64,000 nucleotides of DNA, taken from NCBI GenBank assembly GCA_963693315.1, contig OY856188.1, positions 199,666,826 through 199,730,825 on the forward strand, written 5' to 3'. This DNA comes from Diogma glabrata. Its lineage: Eukaryota; Arthropoda; Insecta; Diptera; Cylindrotomidae. This document shows, piece after piece, positions 50,910-61,249 of the stretch. The notes beneath the pieces were generated by a model. That model searched no databases and was not told the origin of the DNA. It was given only the letters and a program-made list of their open reading frames with translations. Every line of letters starts with the position of its first letter. The stretch's first letter is position 1. The position numbers were made by a program, and so were the translations under genes.

Positions 50910-51259
50910 TAGATCAATAACTATTGATATAAATATCGATATTTTTTTCCGGCATTAAACAGGATTATTACATAATAAAATTAAATAGGTTTAAAGTGCG
51001 AAAAATATCACAAAATTTTAGTTACATTTGCCTATATTATCGATATTATCTATATTATCGAAATGAACCGTTTTTTTTAAAGTGCTATAAGTCCGTTTTT
51101 TCTATATTGAGATATTTAAGGATTTGCGTTTGCATTATTATAAAAATATAGGCAAATGTAACTAAAATTTTGTGATATTTTTCACACTTTAAACCAATTT
51201 AATTTTATGATGCAATAATAGTTATTTAAAAATAAAATGAAAATAATTGATAAATTATA

Positions 51260-51856
51260 ATTCAAACCATACCTTTGAATTGAAAATATTCCAATTACTT
51301 CTTTACTTACTTGAGTTTAATTGATCTCAAAATCCAAAATAAATTTAAATTCCCTTAATGTAGTACATATAAAACTACTGTTAATACATATAAAACTACA
51401 AATTGACCAAGTGTCAGCCATTGATTTCACATTGATTGGAAACAATCAATAATGACTATACAATCGTGACTTAGGATGTTAATTAGAATAGAAATGTTCC
51501 CCATTCTATGAATTCACACAAAGTACTGTCTAGAAATTTAATGCAAAAAATCCCATATAATGTAAAAGCATTTCCATAATATGGAGTCTAATGACAGTGG
51601 AAAAATTCAACTTAAGTAAAAAATAATTAAGTGATGAAGAAGTTTCAACTTTGAAATTGTCATCGCCTCAACGGCGATAGCGTGTCTGCCCAAGGAGCCG
51701 GGCACTGACGAGGGTAGGTTCGAATCCGATCCGAAACACGTAAAATGTGAATTGTAGTTTTTTTCTGAGAAACTTCAAACCATACCTTTGAATTGAAAAT
51801 ATTCCAATTACTTCTTTACTTACTTGAGTTTAATTGATCTCAAAAAATCCAAAATG
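51260..51856. repeat. Direct ~80-bp repeats flanking a tRNA-like segment
   Basis: TCAAACCATACCTTTGAATT through ATTGATCTCAAAA occurs at 51262-51342 and again at 51777-51850, almost unchanged. Confidence 0.8.
51655..51740 (+). other. SINE-like tRNA-derived segment
   Basis: A perfect Pol III B box GGTTCGAATCC (about 51718-51728) lies 50 bp after an A-box-like GATAGCGTGTCTG. The segment around it resembles a degenerate tRNA. I see no defined SINE body or tail. Confidence 0.4.
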
Positions 51857-52564
51857 AAAATAATTGTTTTTTTGGCTCCAAAAGGACTTATACCACTTTC
51901 AATAATAACATATTCTAAAAAATAAGAACAAAACACGTAGTGTAAGTCCCATGTAAATGGTTGATTCTTTTTTGATTTGGCTGAAATTTTTTTATGCGTT
52001 TTATATCGAAAAAAAAGATATGGGTGTTCGAGGATTTTTTTTTTGAAAATATAGCGGTTCTAAATTTCTTGATGAGTTAGTTTCAAAAATTCATAACTTC
52101 GGTTCTATTAAAGATAGAAACTTCTGTTTTGTTTTATTTTAAAGTTAAAAGATGCTAATTTAAAAAAAATAAAATTAACAAAAGTTATTCACAAATATCT
52201 ATTGATATAAACAAACACAATTTTGAAATCGATCTTTAGCCATTTATCCACCCCAAATCGAGCTCTATTGAAGGTATGATTATATATATAGAAAGAGGCC
52301 ATCATTATCTTTCTAAAACTACCACTAATTCAATTTGTTCAAAAATGGACTTATTCCGCTTTAAAAAAAAACGGTTCATATATCGATATTATCGATAATA
52401 TTGGTATTATCGATAATATCGATGTTATCGATAATATCGATATTATCGATATATCAATATTATCGATATATCGATGTATTATAATCCGATATCGATATTC
52501 GATATATCGATAATTATCGATATTTATCGATATATCGATAGTTTTACCCGGCCCTAATGGTAAA

Positions 52565-53860
52565 TATACAAGTTTTGTAATATGCTTCATTTTTGAAATG
52601 TTTCGATTCTTCGAAGTTGTATCTTCAAAACTTTAATTATTGTTATTCTCTTGTTTCAGATTTTCTAAATTTTACAATATTTAAGATTCTTCCGTGTATC
52701 TACTACCACCAGTGTCCAATAGCCAGACTCGAGGTATTAAAAAATAACAAAAAGAAAAACAGGAAAAATTACAATTAAAGAATCAGAAGAGTCTCTGGTG
52801 ATTCATCTTAACACCCTAACAGAGTTGCTAGAAAAACTTGATTCAGCGCACAATATTGCGTGGAAAACCAGAATAGCATTCAACCAATGATAATATATGT
52901 TGGCGATATCAAAACGATTGATCCACAAATTTATTTATATATAACTATAAAGCCTTCATATAACTATGTCTGGGCTTTGAATATGCAACCGGCTGGATTA
53001 TTAGCAACTACATTTTTGTTTTGTTTCAGCAAATTTTTGTAAAAATTTGCTCTTTACTTTTTAATTTACTTTTATTTTCTCTATTCTATCATAGAGAAAC
53101 ATATATAGAGAGACGTAACCTCTATTCACACAAATTGTATATAGAATACTGATAATACAAATAAAAGTACAACCAGAGATGAAAGGTTAAGCAATATACA
53201 AATTTTACAAATTATACATTGCATTCTTTCTGTCTTATATGAAACAATAAACAAAGCAAATCAAAATAAAAAAATGAGAATTTATACTTGAAAGAGAAAT
53301 ATTTCTTTTGCTTTATTTTCTATTTTACTTTTACTTAAATACGAGAAAATACGATAATTATAAAATAGAAAATAAAAACAAAGTACTCGTATGTATTTAA
53401 GGATTGTATTGGTATGATAATTTTTTATATTTAACAAATATAATTTCATTTATTGATAATTTTTTGTTTTTGTATATTTTCTATTTTACTTTTACTTAAA
53501 TACGAAAAAATACGATAATTATAAAATAGAAAAAGTGCTCGTATGTATGAGTGTTTAAATATATAATTTAAGGATTGTGTTGTGATGATAATTTTTTGTT
53601 TTTTTATATTGAAGAAGCAAATGATTGAATTTGTTATTTGGGTTACGAATTGTCAAGATTTTCTTTTATTTTTTCATCTTTTTTTAAATGGATTTGAACT
53701 ATATTAAGTTTTTATTGTCCTAGGTCGATGACTTTAGATTTTAGAATATATCAATTTAGTTTGGTCAGAGTTTGATTTAAATTGATTCATTTGGTCGTGC
53801 TTGATATAATTACTTCGGTCTGAAAGACCTGAGATTACATTCATGAGCTCAAAGTGAAAT
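52565..53860. other. AT-rich sequence with internal duplications
   Basis: No convincing gene; the short ORFs lack domains. The phrase TTTTCTATTTTACTTTTACTT with AAATACGA(G/A)AAAATACG occurs at about 53316 and 53476. Confidence 0.4.
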
Positions 53861-55660
53861 TCTTACCCATGCTTTTTTGGCATTTCTCGACGTTTTAGGA
53901 CCTACTGATTCTAAAAATGCAACAAACAAAAATGTATGCCTGTCTGTCGGCCGGCCGTCCGCCGTCCGTCCGTCACAACCTACGAAATCTAGAAAACCGC
54001 TGAACGGATTTGAAATTTTTTTTTCTAAAAATTATTGCCGAATTATTTACTATATGCCGAAAGGATTATGTGTTCGATAGCTGTACCGGAAGCGTGTCAA
54101 AAAAATCGTCAAGTGTGTCAACACAAGGAAATTTGCATATTTTTTGCTTAAAAAACGTTCATTTTAAGTGATTACGAGTAGGAACATTGAATTTGGAGAA
54201 ATCATGATGGTCGGGATTGGTATGGGAGACCAAAATCTAGATTTTTGCATTATAAGTTTGTCAAAAAAATGTTGTCAAGTGTGTAAAAAGAAAGATTTTT
54301 ATTTATTTTTTTACTCAATTTTTTGGAAAAAAATTAAATTAATAATATGTATGCATGAAAATATATTATTATTATAGAGAATTATGACATTATAAGATTG
54401 TCAAAAAAATAATGTCAAGCGTGTCAAAAATGATTTCATTGATTTTTTTAGCCAATTTTTTGGAAAAAAAAATTTATCTGTTTTTATGAATTGGTTTTAT
54501 TGAATTGGTTATAGTTTTTGAAATAGTTTTGGAATTTTGATAAAAGTTTGTATTTTTGATTTTGTAATAATTTTTACTATATTTTTAGAATTTTGGAAAA
54601 ACTTTGAATTCTTAAGAATTTTTGGAATTTTATTAGAATTTAGAAAAAGTTTAAATTTTTGGAATGTTTTTGGTATTTTTCAATTTTTGATTTTGTTATA
54701 ATTATTGCAATATTTTTAGAATTTTTGAAAAAGTTTGGATTTTTAAGAATTTTTGGAATATTAATGGAATTTAAAAAAGTTTAAGTATTTGATTTTATTC
54801 TAATTTTTGGAATATTTTTGGAATTTTGAAAAAGTTTGCTGAGTGTATCATCTTTTCACTAAATTATGTTAATTTTTGATCTGTTATAATTTTCCGGCAA
54901 CGTATTGATGTTTCGTGTTAGTTTTGAAATAAATTTCTAAACAGAGATAAAAAGTACTTATACTTTAACAAATCAAAATAAAAAAAGAGAAACATTTATA
55001 TGTATTTGAAATTTCTTTTGCTTTATATTCTATTTTACTAATGAGACAACAAAAAATACGATGGTAAAATACAATTAATAATAATAAAAAAACTCGCATG
55101 GATTAGTGTTTCCTTTGACATGTTTATATAAATATATAAAGGTTTTTAGAATTCATTGATAATTTTGGTTTGTTTTTGTAAGTTAAAAATGGTCAAAATA
55201 ATTTTTCAGTTTTTGAAGAATTTGGGTTACGCGTTGTTGTTGTTGGCTACATAGATAGATAGTTGATTTATTTTTCATCTTTCAAATGCACTTTAACCAT
55301 ATGTTTAGGTTGTTGACTTTAGCCAATTTTTTTTGGTCAGAAATTGATTTAATTTGATTTGGTTGTGTAGGATAAAAATATTTTTAAATTTCAAAATCTA
55401 TGTATGAAAATTTGTATCAATTTAATGTTTTAAATTTGAATACATGAGTTCTAAAAGAATAGATTATGAAATTTAAAAATATTATTTTCCAATAATTTGT
55501 CTTATGATAACTTTAAACAAATTGGGTTTAAAGTAGTTATGCGGTTATGTGTTCTAAAAACTTTTTTACTTTATATGGCTCAAAAATACATTTACCTTAA
55601 AATTAATGTTTAATCATATCAAAGCGATACAGTAGATCGTTGTTTGTGATATATTTATAA
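53861..55660. repeat. Repetitive block: CCGTCC tract, TGTCAAAAAAAT repeats and duplicated segment
   Basis: GC-rich GTCGGCCGGCCGTCCGCCG lies at 53945-53968. Three units with GTCAAAAAAAT...GTCAAG(T/C)GTGT lie at about 54098, 54256 and 54398. About 100-bp repeats of TTTTTGGAATTTT/AAAAAGTTTG occupy 54530-54840. The segment 54940-55400 repeats 53170-53790 in diverged form (both contain AAATCAAAATAAAAAAA, TTTCTTTTGCTTTAT, GGGTTACG, TTTGGTCAGA). No gene. Confidence 0.6.
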
Positions 55661-55665
55661 CACCT

Positions 55666-56833
55666 GCAGCCAAATTCTGTGACTGTGAAGTGGTGAAGTG
55701 TTAAAAATTTCTTTATTTCGATTTTATCATCAAATTTTTATCATTTTAACATTTTTTGCGATTCTATATGCAATTTATGTGCGATGTAAGTGTTAAAAAA
55801 TCTTATAGTAAGTAGGCGACTCACTAAATATCAAACGTCAATGCATAAAATTTTCATTGATTGTTTTATTTAATAGAATTATTATAAAAAATCCTTTATT
55901 TATTATTTTCAAAATAAATTATTTTTTGTGAACAAAATATAATGGTTGAGCGAAATTAATTTTTAATTGGATTAAATAAAAGATTTGTTCAATTAATTCA
56001 TGCCGTCAGTTATGCAAAGACATATTTATGAGAAATGCTGAAATAAACGAGATGTCAAGTATATTGCTATTTTTTGCAGATAAGACTTATTTTGACTCTA
56101 GTGGGGTCATAATTAAAGTTCTAATCTAACAACAGGAATTTGTTCCTCTATTGTTCAAGAAATATAGATTTTGAAAGAATTCTATAATATCTCATTAGAA
56201 GTATGTTATATTACCGTTCTGGATAAAAAGTAATATTTGGTAAATTTTCATCACGACTACGATAGCAGACGTCGATCTTTTTAACAATATTCTGAACACA
56301 CTTCTGCATAAGTGTTCAGATATAGACAGATGACGTCTTCAATGGTATTGTGCTCTTGCATTATTTGTAATTGCCAGTTTCATTTTCAAAAACCATTAAG
56401 TTCAAGAAAACAATACATAAACCTACGACAAACATGAGCGTTTTGATACATGAAATGTAAATCTAGTTGACTGTATATACGTATATACATAAAGATATAT
56501 TAATTCCGAACTACGGTCTAAAACACATAAATACCAATCATTTTGAACAACACAATTTAAACATCAATTTAACTATATTTAAATATTTTCGAAGTTAAAT
56601 TTGAAAAAAAATTTTTGATGTTATTTTGAAATCTTAAATAAACAAATCACATTGGTGTAATTGTGTTTTTTGACATAATGGCGTTAGCAACAAAAGAATT
56701 CATTTTATTTTATCACTAACCAAAAGTCAGTGTTAACTTTTCAGTTTTAACATTTCACTAATTTAGATTTTTTTACGGTGAAATGATAAAAAATTTATCA
56801 CTACACCGCTTCACAGTTACAGAATTTGGCTGC
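55666..56833. mobile_element. TIR element of ~1.17 kb
   Basis: GCAGCCAAATTCTGTGACTG at the left and its inverse at the right (56795-56833) match over about 40 bp with few differences. CTG on both sides could be a 3-bp duplication. The interior is AT-rich, without an ORF. Non-autonomous DNA transposon of unknown class. Confidence 0.75.
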
Positions 56834-57749
56834 TGATGTTCTAAATAATATGATATAAGTTTATCCTTTGAGCTGCTTGTTTTAGGTAGATTTCATATAA
56901 AATTTACCTATGCAATGGGAATTCTTGGAGTTCCGGATAAAATTTTAACAAAATGAATTTATTAGGCGTCGAGGAGAAACATATTTTTAATGCCGGGTGA
57001 AAAACACGTGAAATCAGCAAGGTCTGGAAATGAGGTTTTAATTTTGTATAATTAGAATTCGTTGACATCAATAAAAAAAAGTTTTCTGCGTTTTTAGTTT
57101 TTTTTTTAACCCTGTCTAAGATACAGGGTGTTGAAAAATCAAGAAATTGCTCGACCCTGGTGTATTGAAATGGCTCTACAGTCAAAACTACTGGACTGAT
57201 TTTAATGTTATATAACTCAAAATGTATGTATTAAACAGAGCAAAATAATAATTCACATTATATGACCTTGAACACTTTCTTTTAGAAACATAACGGTAAA
57301 AAATTCAAATTCGATTTGTTTTTTTTTATTAATTTTATTGTAACACGCCTTAAAATGTTTCATCATAAAAAAAGTGGAGTTAAAAAAGGAACAGTGTTTT
57401 TTGGATTTACATATATGTTTTATAACAAATTTTTAATTTTAACTCAAAATAAATATTTTACACATTTTTTATCATTTATTTAATTTTACATTACTAAATT
57501 CCGTAGAGTTAGAATAACGTCTAGCTAAGATTGATCCATCATTTGTAGGAATGTATGAGTGATATCCTCGTGTTCCAGGAATTGTTTTTAAATTTTCGTA
57601 TCTATCAGCTAGTCGATTTCATTTCGCAAACAAAGGAATCCCTCTGCATTCTGTAACTATATAACAGTTGTGAATGAGGGATCTCAACAGTTTGACTGTT
57701 TGCGCATCTAAAAATCTAAATCTAAAAAATCTAATCTAAAAAAAAGCGC
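56834..57749. other. AT-rich sequence with a small hairpin
   Basis: No gene. ACCCTGTCTAAGATACAGGGT at 57110-57131 is a near-perfect hairpin. The sequence just before LINE-C repeats ATCTAAAAAATCTAA words. Confidence 0.4.
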
Positions 57750-58378
57750 ATCTAAAAAACTCGGCCTCCTAAATAGATGCAAAAAATTTTTCACTCCATA
57801 CCAATTGCTCCATGTTTATAAGTCCTATATTCGTCCCTGTATGGAGTACTGCTGTCAAGTTTGGGGTGCTGCCTCTGTTTCCATCTTGGCCCTCTTGGAC
57901 TCTGTTCAAAAGCGAGCTATACGAATTGTAGGTGATCGAACTTTGACATCACAACTTGATTCCCTACAACATCGTCGCACTGTTGCTGACCTCGTTGTTT
58001 TTTACAAATATCGTCATCAGCAGTGCTCAGATGAAATCAGCGGCATCATGCCTCAAACTTATTCTTACCCCCGTTCCACTCGGCAATCGGCTGCCGCAAC
58101 CAGTGAAACGGTAAAGATCCCGCGCTGTCATACTGGCAGATCGCAGAGAGACTTCTTTGTCCGAACTGCGTACAAATGGAATAGTTTGCCGGAACACTTA
58201 GTCTCAGGTGGCTTCAACCCACAGATGTTTAAAAAAAGCGTTAATCTACACCTCAGAACGCCAGTTGTTGTGGGACCCAGGTCTAGACCTAGGTCTTAAA
58301 AGGTATTTATGTGTTGTTGTGACACATATTCTAAACCCTATTACACAACACATTTTATTAAAAAAAAAAAAAAAAAAA
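57750..58378 (+). pseudogene. LINE-C: 5'-truncated non-LTR element with poly-A
   Basis: The open frame 57750-58299 encodes the RT C-terminus: FTPYQLLHVYKSYIRPCMEY, CCQVWGAAS, LDSVQKRAIRIVGD, LDSLQHRRTVADLVVFYKY and WNSLPEHLVSGG, ending shortly after SVNLHLR. This region is typical of LINEs with the RT C-terminal (DUF1891-like) domain. A 3' UTR with ATGTGTTGTTGTGACACAT and an 18-base poly-A ends at 58378. The upstream RT core is missing: a typical 5' truncation. The same 3' end is found at 14057-14190. Confidence 0.9.
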
Positions 58379-58589
58379 ATAATGGATTTGATTTAATCCG
58401 AACTCTACTGATGAAGATATTTATAAAAAACAACGAGATCAGACCAATCAGTTCATAACCAAACTTCTCTTCTATCCGTCTGTAATGGAAGACGATAAAA
58501 ATGATCAATAATTTATTATCTATATTATCTATATCTCTATATTATGTTTTTATTTTAAAATATATTATGAACGTATTATATTATATTAT
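58379..58589. other. AT-rich spacer
   Basis: Runs of TATTATAT before the Helitron end. No gene. Confidence 0.4.
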
Positions 58590-59065
58590 ACTAGGAAGGC
58601 CCGGCGTGCTTCGCTACGCTTATAAATAAAGTTTTTGCGTAGACATTTTGTTGACGTAGAAGCAATGATTTCAAAAAGTGGTAATGAGAAATGCTACCAT
58701 ATAATTTTTAATTTTTCTTTTTAAATATATGAATGAAAAATAATCAGAACTCTAGCTGATCAGTTCGGATATATGAAAAATTAGCGATCAAATAAGTTTT
58801 CAAGTAAGCTTCGTATGAAAAATTAGCATATGAAAAATTAGCGATCAAATAAGTTTTCAAGTAAGCTTCGCTAATTTTTCATATATCCGAACTGATCAGC
58901 TAGAGTTCTGATTATTTTTCATTCATATATTTAAAAAGAAAAATTAAAAATTATATGGTAGCATTTCTCATTACCACTTTTTGAAATCATTGCTTCTACG
59001 TCAACAAAATGTCTACGCAAAAACTTTATTTATAAGCGTAGCGAAGCACGCCGGGCCTTCCTAGT
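58590..59065. repeat. 476-bp palindrome from an inverted duplication of the Helitron 3' end
   Basis: Arms of about 204 bp (58590-58793 and 58862-59065) appear identical by eye. The centre (about 58794-58861) contains a direct repeat of GATCAAATAAGTTTTCAAGT. Both tips read ACTAGGAAGGCCC outward. Confidence 0.93.
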
Positions 59066-59580
59066 TAATTTTAAAGCATGAATAGAACACGTTGAAATTT
59101 CATCTATAATAATGATTGATGCATTATTAATATATGTGCCATGTACACTGTTTGGAGTTATATTTGGCATTGAATTCTCTAATAATGGAATTGGTAATTT
59201 GAAAACATTATGCAAAGTTCGCCCCCCAATCAAAAGAGTTGATGCAATACCACTGAAGGCAGTTACAATACACGAAAGATTTAGTGAATTAAATTTATGA
59301 ATGATTGCCGTTTGAATAAAAGTTTTGCCACAACCTGCATGAGCTGTCAAGAAAAAAAGCTAAAGCATTCGGAGGAACATTCAAACCACAGATAAATGCA
59401 AATAATTGACGAAACTGTTTTGGTGATTGAATTTCTGAAGCTTCAAGTAAACATTCACGCTATTCATTATCATTTGTTGCAATACCTCGAGCTTCACATG
59501 CTGCAACAAAAGTAGGGTAGGGTACACCTTCATACATACGTAGATCAAAAAAAGATTTTGGACCACGAACATGCAACAGA
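59066..59580 (-). pseudogene. Helitron helicase fragment
   Basis: On the minus strand: MYEGVPYPTFVAACEARG-like start (59500-59560), FRQLFAFICG, then the P-loop FLTAHAGCGKTF (Walker A, about 59345), VTAFSGIASTLLIGGRTLHN, and IIIIDEISTCSIH (Walker B). It resembles the Pif1-family helicase of Helitrons. It is cut at 59065, right after Walker B, by the palindrome. Frameshifts are present near 59355 and 59465. It would unwind DNA in rolling-circle transposition; here it is dead. Confidence 0.88.
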
Positions 59581-60651
59581 AGTAAACGCATATGAAACAA
59601 TTCTATATCTTTTGGAGTAACCATATATAATCGAGCAACAACTTTATCAGCCCCACGTTGTCTTCTTTTCCACGATTTACTTTGGTCATACCAAACATAA
59701 TTAATTCTGTATACAAAAACTCATTAGCTAAATTATCAATGGAATTCAAATTGGAAAAATGCTAACAATTTTGTTCTTGATACATTTGCGACTGTGCCAG
59801 CCACATTACCATTCCTGATATAAACATTTTGTCTATTAGGCAAATGACAATCAAGTCGAATAATTGTATGAGATTGAAAATGCATTGGAAATTCAAATAT
59901 GCGCCAAGCAGCTTCAGTCGAACCAACATACCGTCCATTCAAAAAATCTTGAATTTCATTTCCCACAATCGCATCATCATTATTCACTGCATTCTCTCCA
60001 TTCACTCTCAATTCAACATTGGCAGAATCATACTCTTTATATACATACTTGTAAACATATTTCACACTTTTAACAGTCGTACATATTTCCACGTTAATAT
60101 GACAATTGAATTTTGCAAGAAGATAAATATTATACGGAACAACATATCTATTATCAAGAGAGGCACCACGTACATCAACACTCATACCATTATCACGTCG
60201 ACGGTACAAAGGATAACCATTCACATATTCTTTAATATTTTCAGAAAAAGGTTTTGGAAAATTATTACTACATTTACCACTCTCATACAAACAGAATTGG
60301 GATTTAGAGCACCACATGGTTCATGCATCATATGACGTTTCACATATTCATGTAATTTAGGAAAAAGAATGGGATCAGGGATTTCAGTACATACAAATTT
60401 ATTAATCATTTCATTTCCATCAATTCTATCTTCATCTGACAAATTTAACAAAATTCATCATTTTTAAAAATAGCAACCACATCAGTTTGAACAGCATCAT
60501 TAAAACGACGAATATCACATTCTCTGTTAACTTTTATAACCATTGACACATCAGCAGTAACATTCTCAGGTCTTTCACAAAATTCATGCATTGATTTAAA
60601 AGAACGAACAAAAGGATTCACACGATCTAACTCAAAACCTATCTTACGCAT
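59581..60651 (-). pseudogene. Helitron Rep-domain region fragments
   Basis: On the minus strand: MRKIGFELDRVNPFVRSFKS (60651), VIKVNRECDIRRFNDAV, FPKLHEYVKRHMMHEPCGAL, then the Rep region end with NRYVVPYNIYLLAKFNCHIN, VKYVYKYVYKEYD, EIQDFLNGRYVGSTEAAWRI followed by FEFPMHFQSHTIIRLDCHLP. The HINVEIC-SVKYVYKYVYK motif is a Helitron Rep hallmark with tyrosines near the catalytic region. Frame breaks near 60221-60450 and 60445. Nickase/rolling-circle initiator by family. Confidence 0.88.
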
Positions 60652-60660
60652 AAGAAAAAA

Positions 60661-61249
60661 TTCGAAATGAAATTTAAAACATAGAAAAACAATATGTACG
60701 TTTATTCACATTCAAAGAAATAAATATACTAACAGCTGAGAAAAAATTAAATATTAAAAAGAATAACAAAATAAAGTTTTAAGTTTCGTTTTTGTTGTTC
60801 GTTGTTCGATAGCAAATATATTTTTATATGTATGTAAACTTATAATGCATATGTATAGAAAAAGTTTTCCGTATATAATAACTTTTTTATTTATGATCCG
60901 ATTTGTTTGAATCCGGATCCCAATATAGGTTACACTAATATCAGTTAGCTGTGAAAATTTGAATTGAATCCATCTGCGAATAAAAAAGCCTTATGCTCCA
61001 CAAAGTTTTAATCTAGCGTATTAATATATAAGAAGATTATTTAATATAATCAAGCAACCATTGACTTCGGATGCAAAACATTTTTGATAAAAATAATATT
61101 TTTATAAAATTGTTATTTTAAATTTAAATAATGTTGTAAGGATAGACTCCCTAAAAGGTACACAATCAAAAATAGTCATAATCATATCGGAAGCCAAACT
61201 ATCATTTATTTGATCTCCTGGCTATTACAGAGGGAAAAACAAGTTTGAA
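60661..61249. other. AT-rich intergenic stretch
   Basis: No gene recognised. It may contain the 5' UTR of LINE-D and the missing 5' end of the Helitron. Confidence 0.35.

Larger units (their letters stand above)
51063..52379. mobile_element. Inverted-repeat element within the TATCGATA element
   Basis: Ends ATGAACCGTTTTTTTTAAAG (51063) and CTTTAAAAAAAAACGGTTCAT (to 52379) are inverted repeats that extend to GGACTTAT. Both flanks are TATCGATA sequence. It contains two direct copies of an ~80-bp segment and a tRNA-like segment. Non-coding; class undetermined. Confidence 0.6.
49658..52556. mobile_element. hAT-like element rich in TATCGATA, with nested insertions
   Basis: The ends TAGGGCTGGGT (49658) and ACCCGGCCCTA (to 52556) are inverted repeats with one mismatch. 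Flanking 8-mers ATGGTAAG (49650-49657) and ATGGTAAA (52557-52564) look like an 8-bp target duplication with one change, as in hAT elements. The inside is mostly simple TATCGATA/ATATCGAT sequence (49680-49960, 50910-51060, 52378-52540), interrupted by a TA-flanked element (49961-50909) and a second inverted-repeat element (51063-52379). No ORF. Confidence 0.75.
58590..60660 (-). mobile_element. Helitron fragment (minus strand), 3' terminus at the left
   Basis: On the minus strand, Helitron Rep and helicase coding fragments run from about 60650 to 59066. A terminus follows with GCGTAGCGAAGCACGCCGGG and CCTTCCTAGT, the CTAG-type 3' end expected of Helitrons, followed by an AT-rich flank. The 3' end is present twice in inverted orientation, making a palindrome (58590-59065). 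The 5' end is not seen in the window. Confidence 0.85.

Noticed and set aside
56904..57185. 93-codon minus-strand ORF
   Set aside because: No domain and crosses a small hairpin; likely chance.
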